64,000 nucleotides of DNA from Synaphobranchus kaupii (taxonomy: Eukaryota > Chordata > Actinopteri > Anguilliformes > Synaphobranchidae): positions 18,810,722 through 18,874,721 of the forward strand of contig CM056383.1 in assembly GCA_029718625.1 (NCBI GenBank), written 5' to 3'. Position 1 is the first letter of the stretch. Each line of letters begins with the position of its first letter. Of this stretch, positions 47,274 to 59,300 are shown piece after piece. The position numbers were made by a program, and so were the translations under genes. Below the pieces are notes generated by a model, which was not told where the DNA came from, searched no databases, and saw only the letters and a program-made list of their open reading frames with translations.

Positions 47274-50180
47274 TCAAGCCCAGTCCGACTTTCCCTCATC
47301 ATCCGACTCAAAGCCAAAGAGAGAGGCACACTTGTTGAGTGACAGGTGGCGCTGCAGCTCCTCCACGCAGCTGAAAGAAGAGAAGCAGCTGGAGCAGCGC
47401 TGCGGGGTGGGGAGGCGGCGGTTTCCATGTGATGGCTTCCTGCGCTTAGGCATGCTGGTAAACCGCTCATCCAGGTAGGCCGAGGGGGAGAGACGTGCGA
47501 AAGGCCTGCTGGAGGGCCCACCACAGTCCACCTGCGCTTTTCCCTCTGTGTGAACCACAACTGGCTCTTGCCGATTAGTGGTACCTTCTGTCGGGTTGTC
47601 TGTACATTTGACCTCACAGAACTCAGCGTTCCTCTCCAGTGGATTGGCGGCCTTGGACTCTATGTGGGCGGAGACTGTCACCCTGTCTTCACTGTGCCCG
47701 TTTGCAAGCACCTTGTCTGCTGCCGTCACACTTGCAATCGTTTCTCCGTCCTTGTATTCAGCTCTGGGCGTTTCAATAACTTGAACATCTCTGGGCTGAG
47801 GCTCCACCTCGTGTTGGCTGATTAGAGTCACACCCATACTGACGAACGTACAATGATCCACAGGGTTGAACCCTTCCTCCTTCCTGCTCTGTGGTCTCCC
47901 TGACACAATTGATCCATTAGCTTGCTGAGCAGCTGCTTTACCTTTCAGGGGCTCTGAAACTTGTTCTTGCTTATTCAGGTTTTTCAGGGTATGGTTCAAT
48001 GTCCTACTGTTTAAAGGAACCCCGTTATCAACGTCATTTACCAGTTTCCTTTTGTGCCTGCCATCACGTGATAAAGATGCTGTAACTTGTTCCAAAGCTT
48101 CAGAAGTTCTATTTCCATGGGCAGTGCCATCTTTGAGGCTAGCTTGTGCTTTCAGTTCTTCAACGTGGTCTGCTACGTGGCTCTTTGCAGTTGACTGGCA
48201 GTTAAACAGTTTTCCACAAAACACACACTTGAGCTTGTCCCTTTGAAGGTGAGCGATAGCATGTCGCATTATGTTACCCCCCTTGAAGTCCTTGTTGCAC
48301 AGACAACAGTGAAGTGCCAGGACGGAGTGCTCGAATCTGACAGAGGTAACAGCCGGGAGTTTGACTAAAGCCTTTCCTGTTTCTGTGCCATGAGCATGCG
48401 ACAGTGCAGAGGCTAATACTTGTTCCCGCTCTGGTCTGGGAGGTGAGGCGGTCTGGGATGCAATGCAGTTACGGGCATGAATTGAACTTTTGGGAAGTGT
48501 AGTTATGTTGCCAGAGATGTCTTTTCTATTCAGAAAATTGGCTGTGCTTCCAGGGAGACACCTGGCACTATTTGGGAGGTTAACTACATCTTTAGCTTGT
48601 ACAACCCTCCCACGTGCCTCCAGAACAACTCCTGGTTCAGAAACCTCAACCACATCTGGAGAATTCATTCCAGTGCCAGATGGAGGCTGTGGGAGGACAA
48701 ACTCACAGGGATCTCCCAAGCTCTCCTTCCCTAGCTCAGTGCTTTTTGACCGACTCACCTCTTGCACAAGGGGCAACTCCTTTGGCACAGTGGCTGAGAA
48801 CCTGACATCCCCTTTGACAGGCTCCCTGTAAATTTTAGAATAGCTATGAAAAAACTGCACAAATTGTCTGTCTGCCTCAATAGAATGTTCATCTAAAACT
48901 GTAGCCTTGACCACCAGTGGTGCAGCTAGACTGTTTGATTCAATCAGAGGGTTCTCACAAGGTTCAGCGAAGGTCACGTTCATGGAAGCATCCTGTGCAC
49001 TTACAGATCCCTTGACAGGAGTGTCGGATTGGATAACGTGATCCTGGTGTAGGCTTGGCGTTTCTTCCTCCTGCTGCAGGGAGGATGTGTCCACTTCATT
49101 GTCAGGAAAAGAGACTTCCAGCATCGAGCATTGGCCAGCAGCAACAGGTGGACCACCTGGAACAGGTACGTCCATCATAGGTAATGCTTCTCCACCACCT
49201 GTAGTCTCCAATAATGCCAGATTAAAGGTCTGCATGCCACCTCCTGCTTTTTGCAAGAACATTTCTTGTGTTTTGTCCCTTTGTTTGCATACCTGCATTG
49301 CAGCACATTCGTAAAGGTGTCTGTCTTTTGGGGACAGGTATGTTTTCTTCCCAGGGCGTACTGTGTATCTGGGGGCACTGTTCTCCACCTGAGCCGTGCC
49401 CTCTTGCAGGAGCCAGCGTGGTTTTCTACCACGTCGTTTCTGGGTCTTTTTCTCTGCCTGCTTGGGACAGTTCCTCTGCCGCCTGACCCTGCATTGCTGA
49501 ACAGAGGTTTCTTGATTCATGCTGAGCTGCCTAAAAGACCATCTCAGCAGGGATACGTCCGCCACAATGAGAACACGCGACCCAGGCTTCCTGCCTCTCT
49601 TCTTCACAGGGGAATCTATGGTAACCTCTGGCGGCACAACAATGCGTTTTACCAGTGGCTTATTAGTCTTCCCCACAAGCTGCCTTATCCCCCGGTTAGT
49701 GCGACGGCGTGCAGATTCCCGTTGCACTTTACGCTGCTCTTTCACACAGTGGTTTGGTATCCACCTGTGCTCATCCAAATCCGCAATTTCTGCCAGAGCC
49801 TCTTCCATGACCTTCTCGCTCATCAGCTTCAGGCAGTTCGTCCTCAGCTCAATGAGGTTCCAGAACTCCGGGTCAAAAAACAGTCCCCTTTTCAGGATCT
49901 GGAGTGTCTCAAAGCGGACGTGGTTTTTGACGGGGCCATAATCTGTGTGGTACTCCTGGTCAGGATGGGTGTAGAGGAGGTACGCCGTCTTGTAGGACTC
50001 CACAGAACGTTCCAGAAAGAACACCAAGAGCGCGCAGGCCCGGCAGACTTCTAGGTCATCAGGCAGTAGGTAGGCAATGGTCTTGTAGAGAAGTGCCTTG
50101 GTAACAGGGTCATGGCGAAGCTCCATTTGAAGAGCAAAGGCGCACAGCTCTACGCAGAACTGCAAGCCTTCATTCCCCAG
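47274..50180 (-). CDS. znf654: znf654-like exon 8 (last, 968 codons plus stop)
   Basis: Acceptor TTTTTGCCAG at 50181, start L-G-N-E-G-L-Q-F; the ten open codons upstream are intronic. Contains the end of the helical domain ([14 protein letters not shown]), both AT-hook cores, a long acidic, low-complexity middle, the paired C2H2 fingers (C-x2-C-x11-H-x3-H and C-x2-C-x12-H-x3-H, 49th to 52nd kilobase side near 48300-48150) and the last finger C-x2-C-x12-H-x5-C close to the end. A single huge last exon holding the fingers is the usual family layout. Confidence 0.9.
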   Translation of the reverse strand: MGNEGLQFCVELCAFALQMELRHDPVTKALLYKTIAYLLPDDLEVCRACALLVFFLERSVESYKTAYLLYTHPDQEYHTDYGPVKNHVRFETLQILKRGLFFDPEFWNLIELRTNCLKLMSEKVMEEALAEIADLDEHRWIPNHCVKEQRKVQRESARRRTNRGIRQLVGKTNKPLVKRIVVPPEVTIDSPVKKRGRKPGSRVLIVADVSLLRWSFRQLSMNQETSVQQCRVRRQRNCPKQAEKKTQKRRGRKPRWLLQEGTAQVENSAPRYTVRPGKKTYLSPKDRHLYECAAMQVCKQRDKTQEMFLQKAGGGMQTFNLALLETTGGGEALPMMDVPVPGGPPVAAGQCSMLEVSFPDNEVDTSSLQQEEETPSLHQDHVIQSDTPVKGSVSAQDASMNVTFAEPCENPLIESNSLAAPLVVKATVLDEHSIEADRQFVQFFHSYSKIYREPVKGDVRFSATVPKELPLVQEVSRSKSTELGKESLGDPCEFVLPQPPSGTGMNSPDVVEVSEPGVVLEARGRVVQAKDVVNLPNSARCLPGSTANFLNRKDISGNITTLPKSSIHARNCIASQTASPPRPEREQVLASALSHAHGTETGKALVKLPAVTSVRFEHSVLALHCCLCNKDFKGGNIMRHAIAHLQRDKLKCVFCGKLFNCQSTAKSHVADHVEELKAQASLKDGTAHGNRTSEALEQVTASLSRDGRHKRKLVNDVDNGVPLNSRTLNHTLKNLNKQEQVSEPLKGKAAAQQANGSIVSGRPQSRKEEGFNPVDHCTFVSMGVTLISQHEVEPQPRDVQVIETPRAEYKDGETIASVTAADKVLANGHSEDRVTVSAHIESKAANPLERNAEFCEVKCTDNPTEGTTNRQEPVVVHTEGKAQVDCGGPSSRPFARLSPSAYLDERFTSMPKRRKPSHGNRRLPTPQRCSSCFSSFSCVEELQRHLSLNKCASLFGFESDDEGKSDWA

Positions 50181-53100
50181 CTGGCAAAAAGAGATACACA
50201 ATTTCATCACAGCAATTCACTGAGCTTTTTTTCTGCATTATTTGTATGAATTAATTATATGAATTAATTTATTATTTTTCCTTATCACTCATGTGTAGCA
50301 TTTTAACACTGTACTTCATTTTACATATTAGTCTTGTACATTATCAATCAGATTCTCTTTGTACATCTTAGTCCACCCAATTAATTCAGTGCCTAATGTA
50401 AACATTTTCTGCACTTCAAGCAAAAAATCCCAAAAAGCACACACCGAAAGCACACAAGGACTTGACATGAGCAAGGTATTCATCACTGAATTGTTATGTT
50501 TTTTGCTTTCCATATTTCTTGTACCATTCATTGCACATCTGAATCACTTCCCCCACTCACTTCGGCTTTGATGACTTTCACGAATGGAAAAATAGATTTG
50601 ACATTTTTCGCAGACAACATCAGCTGCTGGCATTGTTCCATGAAGTCCTGTTTCGAAGGATTTTCCCTGAGGTGCAGTTTGCTCCATATGAAGACCAGTT
50701 CCCTGTGAAAAAGGTCAAAAGCATGACATGTACAACTTGCTATTCTTGCACAACAACAAAAATATACGTATAAAAGAGTGGTTATCATTTGCTACAGATT
50801 TAGCATTTTCATTTAGCAGACACTTATACAGAATGACTTACAAGGCTTGCTTTATTTAAACATACAATCCAATTATACAGCTAGATATTTACTGAAGTAA
50901 TTCATGATTAGTACCAGAGACTACTAGAGCGAGACGTCAAGCTCAGGGGGTACTTCCGTCCTCAATTCTGGAATATATGCAGACCTCGGACCTCAGAAAT
51001 GAATGGGAATTGAGCTTCAAGTTGCCTTTACGAGTAAATCTTTACGTATTTAACTCGATATGTTATTCTGCAAATCGTTTTAGCGATTTTTAACAACATC
51101 TGGGTGTGCATTGATGACGTTTTTGTGATTTGAAGGGGATCTGTTTTTGCTACGAACGCAAGGCTATTTATAGTTTATGCATCAAAATGAGAAAATATAT
51201 AGATTTTTTGCAATGTCAGTTAACATTCCTGATATTTAAGCAGTTGATTTCTATTATACAGACGATCGTAGGCGAATCAGATGTTTTGAATTCATACTCG
51301 TTGTATCAGGTCATAGCTAATGTTGCTATCAGCGAACGTAGCAGCTTAGCAAGCAGTTGTTGTGTATTGTGCTGTGTGTGTTAATGTTAATAAACTTTTG
51401 GCGCAAAACTGTTGTCCGTCATATGACTTTGAATGTATGAAAAGCAAAGATTGCAGAGAACAAGGTTGGAAAACAAAGTTGTGCTGCATTTGGATGCAGT
51501 AAACGACAATCAGCAAACCTTTCTGTGTTCACGTTTCCAATTAACAATGCACACTAACGTTATATGTATGAAATAGCCTATTGCATAGTAATCACACTTT
51601 CAATTGCTAGTCACTAAACTAGCTTTCTAGCTTGTCAGTGTTCCAGGAGACAGCCATAAAGACTAAAACGCTAGCAAGGAACTGCGGTTGGGGTGGCTAT
51701 TGGCTGGCATTATACCTGCTAGCTAGGTAGCAAGGTTCTTAATCACAGGCGTTCTTAACTAGAAAACTTTAGCTAGCATGCTAAGTGGCTAATGTAGCCA
51801 TGCAACGCAAGCTGAATATCAAATTCAAAAGTTTAGCAAACGTTTGTGTGCTGGATCAAAATAACGACACTTGCATTTACTAGTCTATGCTTCTATGAAG
51901 TGCCGGTGGTATTAGAACCAGAGATCGTGATGACATTGTTTGTCTACAACAGTGTCCTAACCTTAACGCCTGAATGAGCGAGGACCTCTTTGATATTTTT
52001 CATTTTCGACGACGTCATCACAGAGCGTTTCTGATGACATCGACTCCCATTCACTTTTGCAGAAGCTTGCCCTCTTTGTTCCTTTACACTCTTTGTTAGT
52101 ACCTCACTCAAGGGTACAATGGTCATGCTCTGTCTAATAAAAAGAAAATCCAGAAACCTCTGAATTACAAGCCCGGTTTTATAGTCATTATACAAGACCG
52201 ATGTCCATGTTCACAAAAACACCCAAAAAAATGAAGATTCACAATATATTCAAAATGTGACAGAATAGGTCTCGGATCGAATCTGAGTGCCAGTGTTTGA
52301 GCCGGCAGCAGGGGCCGTATTGTACATAGAATTGGACATCCCAAATTTTGGTGTGATTAGAGAGGCCAAATGAAAAAAATAAAATAAAATAAATAAAATT
52401 TAAAAAGTGACAGAATAAAACACAGAAGGGCATACTTAAACGTACCACAGGTAGTACATGTCTCCATTCTGCAGCTGCTGTATGAGGAAGGCTTTGCAGA
52501 GAGCCAGCAGCAGGTCATCCCCCTCCTCACTCTCAGTGTTGCAGATGATCTCTACAGCATGTCTCCCATCGATCTCAGCCATCTACAGAAGAGCACCGAG
52601 GTATATTAACCCTCGTATTACGTTGAAAAGCAGTTGCATCCATTATGTTACATGTAAAATTGGCCTGCAGTGTGAATCTAATCAGCAGTCAAATAATCCT
52701 GAAAAAGTAAAAATTGTATTTCTGTCATCTGGCCATTCACAAAATTAGAAATAAAATACTTTTGTATTTCAAAAACTACATTTAATAACAATTTATTGGG
52801 ACAGATTTACTTTCAAAGGAATAGTCAGATTTTGATAAAACTGTTCAACCAGCTTTATTTAACCATTTTCAGTACTCAAAGGTACATGTATTTTTTGCAT
52901 AAACGGTGACCATAAAAAGGTGACAATGAAACATTATTGACCCAAACTGACCCGCAACATCATGTTTGTTGAACAAGAGTGTGCACAATTCCACAAAAAC
53001 AACTGTAGGTGAAAACACTCCATAAGTTCATGACCCAAAAGGAACAAAAGCCATACGATTTCACTAAGAGAAACAGAAGCTGTCTGTCAAGCAAGTTCAA

Positions 53101-53310
53101 CACCAAACATCTGTTAAACTCTGTGGAACTCCATGTCTTCCAAGTGTGCTAGGTGTGCTACATTTTTTTAAATCAGCAGTTTAATGGATTATGTTTTAAG
53201 TGCTCGGCTGTTTCTTTATTACTTTCTTTTAGGCTTGAAAACTTATTTACCCATCTCATTTAATAGGTTAACATGAGTGGCCTTTTAGTGATGAATCCAG
53301 AATAACTACT

Positions 53311-53356
<46 letters not shown>

Positions 53357-56300
53357 CCTTAAATTAGAGTCTTAGACAACTTTACAAGAATTTTAAACAG
53401 GCATTGCCATTCGGAGTACAAACCCACACTTTGGAAATGTTTGTCTTGATCTGCACTCACTTCCTTATGTTCTTCTCTACCCAGTAAAAGCTACAAGACA
53501 TACAAGAATACATAAAGAATTGTGGGGAGTTCATACTTCTTTGTGCAGACGGTCATAGAGAGATGCTTTCCAGAGGCATGTCAGGTAGGCTTGGTGAAAG
53601 TACAGGTGTCTCCCCACTGTGGGGTGCTCTATGCAGGCCTTGGCCAGGGCCATGGCCTCTCCAATGCGTTCGCATGCCAGCAAGTATCGTATACGCAACT
53701 CCAAAAAGACTGGAATTTCGGAGTTCAAGTATCTCTCCACTGTCAAAAAACAGACAAAGAAAAACAAAACATGAGCCTGAAAGGATGCATGACAGCAGTA
53801 TAGTGTAATGGCAATCAAACTGAAAGGTTGCCGGTTCAAATCCCAAGGGGGGCACAGCTGTTGAACCCTTTAATCTTAATATCCTCAACAAGTACTCAGC
53901 TGTATGGATGAATGCTATGTAAAAATAAATGCATAAAAAATGTGTGTAAGTAGTGCAAGTAACTCTGGATTGGGGTGCCTGTTAAACAAACCAAGGATTG
54001 TTTAACATCCTATTGTATTTATCTAGGCGAGAAGCACTGAGAACTAAATCTCTATTTCAAGTGAGCCCTGACAATGGGCTTCAGTGTAACTCTGCAGGAT
54101 CAGAGATCTTCAACAACTGTGATCCTGGAGAGGAACACTGCCTCCTGGGTGCCCCCAAGCCCAGTGATCTATTGACCATGTGTACCTGTAACAGGTACGC
54201 TGCCTTTGCCAGCACTGGGACAAATGAAATGGCCGTGTGCGCGTGCGACTGTGAAACACTGGCTTTGCCATTGCATACCTTCCTCCTGAGGCTGGTCTGA
54301 CTCTTTTAGGATGGCCTGTAGCACAGGATTCTCCCATGGCCCTCCATCTTTCATGACAAACGTCACCTGAAGCAAGTAGGCATTGCTGTGTCTCGCAAAT
54401 TTCCAATGAGAGTCCTGCAGAGAACAGAGGAGCATCAAGGATCGCAAGTGAGTAATCATGAACTGGTGGTATTTGCGGAATTGAAGAGGTGTGTGGCTGC
54501 GAGTCTGAGTTGAACTTCCACAATCATACACAAATTCATATATTGTTTGGCTTGATAATTAAAAAAAAAATTGAAAGGTGGTTAGACCTTTAGCGTGTGC
54601 ATAACCTTTTAGCAGATGCAAAATTAATAACATAACCAACGAGAATGGCGCTCAGAGAGATGCTACACCCGCGCGTGTGCTAATGTTGACCCTGAACGTA
54701 ATGTTGGCACTGTGAAGTCAGGCATTGACCGATTGGGAGAAAAAAATTCAAGATTCAGGTCAGTGCCCAACTGTCAACATGTCCACGAAGTTTCATCACA
54801 ATCGGCGTAGAATTGTTTGAGTTATGGATGATAGGGACACAGACAGACATGCGCAGACAGGAGCGAAAACAATACCCCCTGCTTGCGCTACGCGCACGCG
54901 GGTGTAATGATTAATGGAAAACAAATACCATGAAGAATCATTGGTTGTGTTATTGGTCTTAGTAAATCAAGCCCTTAGAGTAGTCTAGCCAGTTCTGAGA
55001 TGTTTTTAATTGATCAATTCCCATTTAAATTTTTAATGATTCTTGTAATTCCAAATAATTAGAATTCAGATTCTTGGAAATTGAATTGAATGAGAATGTA
55101 GACATTTTAAACTGGAACTGAATTTGGAATTGTCAATTTCTCATACTTAGTGGAATTGGATTATTCTGTTCATTGGCCCTCACAAACACTAAAATTTACT
55201 TAGTTAAAAACATTTTAATGTGTCATTAAAATTGCTTACTATATAATACAAATAAAATTTAATTAATCTGAAGAAGCCATTTTTAAAAAAATGTCCATTT
55301 TCATTTATGTATTTATTTTGACTGTTTGGGTCCATTCCATTTCAATGAAGTCATTTCAAGAAATGAGCTGAAACTCAATTAACTGATTTAAAGACAGCCA
55401 TAATGTTTCATGGGGATTTTTCAATTAATATTGCCAGGTGACATAATCCCGTCCCTTGCAGGGTTCAAGTCCAGAATTGATGCAGTGCTGGACATTATTT
55501 AGATTGAGTATAGGTGAATCATAGCACAGACAGACAGAAAGGTCTGTTTTGATCATTGCATATTAATGTTACTATGTTCATATCGTGAATCATTTCACCA
55601 CTACATTCATGGCATGCTTTCACTGTCAGAGGAAATCTTCACCTTATGCAAGCGTCAGATCTGTTCACAATTTGTTAACTGTGAAGACATTAGATTTCCT
55701 CCTCAAGTATTGACCCTAGATACAGTATCAGCAAATGACAGTCAAAGTGCTAGGGGTAGTCTTCTTGTGTCTCACCTGAAAAGATTCAAGGATGTCTTTC
55801 AAAGGATTCTCAAGGAACTCCTCCTTCCCAAAAAACAGCAACAGTTCAAAAAAGCTCCTGTGAAGGAAACAATTTTTTCATAAAACCTTTTAAAAAAAAA
55901 CAAATGTGCAAATTCAATGGGTCTAGTTTCTACTACTACAGCACACAATGCACGCAAAAACAAAACTAGCTCATCAACAATAGTGTAAAACACTTGGAGT
56001 GGAGGTGTACGTACAAGGCAAGGCTGCTCAGGGCATATTGCACGTGCTCGCAGTTGGATGGTAGAGAGATGCTCCTCTGGGCGAAGCAGCACAGTGCTGT
56101 CCCCAGCACCTGTAGCTGGGGTAACGGTACCTGCCATTGTGCGCTGCGTTCCTCCACCAACTGTAACAGAAAATAAATGACCGTCAATGTCTATTCATGA
56201 ACTGCATGGTTTGTTTGCTAGTTGGTTTTTAGTGCAATACAGTTTACGCTGACGTATGTAAAGTGAAACGTAGTGCTATGTGTCCCAGTGTCAGAAATGC

Positions 56301-59300
56301 AAAAATGTGCATGCATGCCAGTTTCCACTTTAAGTTACTTAATTAGTTGATATGTTATATGATAATTTGATATGTTTGTTTGTGTGTTGTGGGTCTGCCC
56401 CACTGTCTATGTCTTTTTGGTTGTTGCTGGTGGCTACAACCGAAGTTCCCCAACGGGAAAATAAAAGTTATTCTATTCTATTCTATAATTCAGTCACTAA
56501 CGTTAACAGCATCATCCTTACGCACTACAAGAGGGTGCGTGGGGGGTAGCACACCAGCAGGCTAACGTTACCTTGTACAATTCCTGACACGGGCAATACT
56601 TATACAACAAGACGGAAAACATTGCGCTTATCTTTGATATTTAAATACAAAAGTATTGAGACAGTGGCACATGTCATTGTTACGGAAGTCTATCCTAAAA
56701 AAGATGATAAAGTTACAAAAGAAGAAAAGTATAACGCGTTAGCATAGGACAAGGCTGCTTGGACTACATGCGTAACAATGTGTAAATTAGTTCCTAGTAA
56801 TTAATATATAAACGGAGCTAACGTTAGTGTAACGCACAAGTCGTCAGTGCTTGATGGTCGGAGGCTTGCGGCTCGCCAGTATTTAGTTATTTGTGTCTAC
56901 ATTAAATATCAATAAACATTAGTATAAGCTGCGCTTCATAACTATTCTAACGTCATCTAATTTTAGATAGGCTAACGTTAGACACTATTCTTGAAAAACG
57001 CCAGTTGTATTTTGTAAACAATAAAAGACGCTAGCTGGACATTATTAAGCTACGAGTAACGTTGTCATAAAATTTCTTCTTACCGTGAAAAAGGACGACA
57101 TCTGACAGATGTTTAGGTAAATCTATCACCACGGCGGCACTTTCGTCACAAGTCAGCAATTATACCGGGGAAATGCCCTCTTTGAAAACAAAAAACGAAT
57201 GAATATAAAAAGGTTAGTCTGTTACTGCATACCCGTTTTTGCTAAAGCTGCATCATAGCTATGATAACGCGGAGCTGTCAAAACTATAACAGCGCGGAAA
57301 CCCTTAAAAAATAAAAAATAAAAACCGTAGCTAGGCTACACGTAGCCTATGGCTATGACATATTATGGACTAAACAGCCACATTTTAGTTAATAAAACTC
57401 AAGTAAGCTAATTTAGATATCCAGTGAGCACAAGTGGCATACAGAACTAGTTTAATATTTTTTTGCAGCATTTTTATGTAAGTATAAACCGAACTATTTT
57501 ATTTTTTAATACAATTTGTTTGATTTATTTATTTAAGTATGTGCCGAAGTATGCCTTCCTGGCGTGTCTCCCCGTGGCGCAGTCTGTAGCTCGTCGTAAC
57601 TAGTTTCCCCGTGCTCTTTGTGATATCGGTTCGAATCCGAGCTGCTCCCATTCGTCTTGTTTCTATAAGGTGCTGTCCAATAAGCTGAAAGGCTATATTA
57701 CACGTATTTTAAGAAAATATAGTCCATTTCAGTACTTATAAACCTTTGTAGGGTCCACCTTGTTAAACTTTTCAGCTCTTCAGCCGTTTAAGTGGTAGGC
57801 TACAATTTGACATCATGACACCCCAGCACCACTGGGTCGTAAATTCCAGGGGAGAATAATAAGTGCCTAGGCACTCAAATCACTAGACTAAATACCAAAT
57901 GAAACATTATGGGTAGTCAACATATTTATTGAAACAGAACCAAACCAAAAATTTCACATTTGTGGGTTTAAAAAAACAACAAAAAACAGCTGCGGTGGGT
58001 GAAGTCAGTCCTTTGTGCAGGCAAAACATATATAGTCCCCCTCCACCTGCGGCCTCCCCACGCAGTCCAAATGATACCATCGGCCACAATCATGTTTGGT
58101 GCACTCAATCTGAAAAAACACATTCATGAAAATTTACAATGTGGCACATTGGTAGTGTGGGTGCAGGTGAAAATGGCAGACGCATCTCTACATTTGTAGA
58201 AAAATAATACAAACCCATTCGTCCAATTGAACATTTCTTGCAGGTTTGCTGGTGACCTCACCACACGCCACACACAGGTCTGTCATATCATCTAAGAGAG
58301 ATTGAATGGTTGTGTGAAATAGAAAAAAAATTTATTTTTTAAAAGCAGGCTGATTTTGGATAACAAGCCAAGTTATGCATAATCATACCTTTGTAGCTCA
58401 GCAGAGTGGACGCTATTTCGCGACGGGTGGTAGTCATCCCTGCGTCCACTTCAAAGTTGAATTCTTTGTCCATTAGGATGCATTCGGCAAACTAGAAATA
58501 GTTTCAATTAGTATTCATTCAGTGGTATACATTTGCAAATAACTTCCCATCTTTCTGGGTAGGATGTGGCAGTGTTCCACATGTCCAGCGTGAGATATTC
58601 ATTTTTTTTCTCATAAACGCCCTGAAGAAATCGAGTGGTGACATACTCTTCCCATCCGGCCATAGAGAAATGTAAAAATGTGACCAGGTAAGATTAATTT
58701 CAACATCTGACAACTTTAATGATGGGAAGAGTATCTCACCACTCGATTTCTCCAGGCTGCCACATCCTACCCAGAAAGATGGGAAGTTATTTGCAAATGT
58801 ATGCCACTGAATGAATACTAATTGAAACTATTTCTAGTTTGCCGAATGCATCCTAATGGACAAAGAATTCAACTTTGAAGTGGACGCAGGGATGACTACC
58901 ACCCGTCGCGAAATAGCGTCCACTCTGCTGAGCTACAAAGGTATGATTATGCATAACTTGGCTTGTTATCCAAAATCAGCCTGCTTTTAAAAAATAAAAT
59001 TTTTTTTCTATTTCACACAACCATTCAATCTCTCTTAGATGATATGACAGACCTGTGTGTGGCGTGTGGTGAGGTCACCAGCAAACCTGCAAGAAATGTT
59101 CAATTGGACGAATGGGTTTGTATTATTTTTCTACAAATGTAGAGATGCGTCTGCCATTTTCACCTGCACCCACACTACCAATGTGCCACATTGTAAATTT
59201 TCATGAATGTGTTTTTTCAGATTGAGTGCACCAAACATGATTGTGGCCGATGGTATCATTTGGACTGCGTGGGGAGGCCGCAGGTGGAGGGGGACTATAT

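Noticed and set aside
49251..50054. 267-codon plus-strand open frame
   Set aside because: Lies entirely antisense to exon 8 of the ZNF654-like gene, which is fully explained by family motifs; no motif of its own.
57566..57650. Functional tRNA gene
   Set aside because: A and B boxes are present, but the acceptor stem does not pair and the T stem is imperfect.
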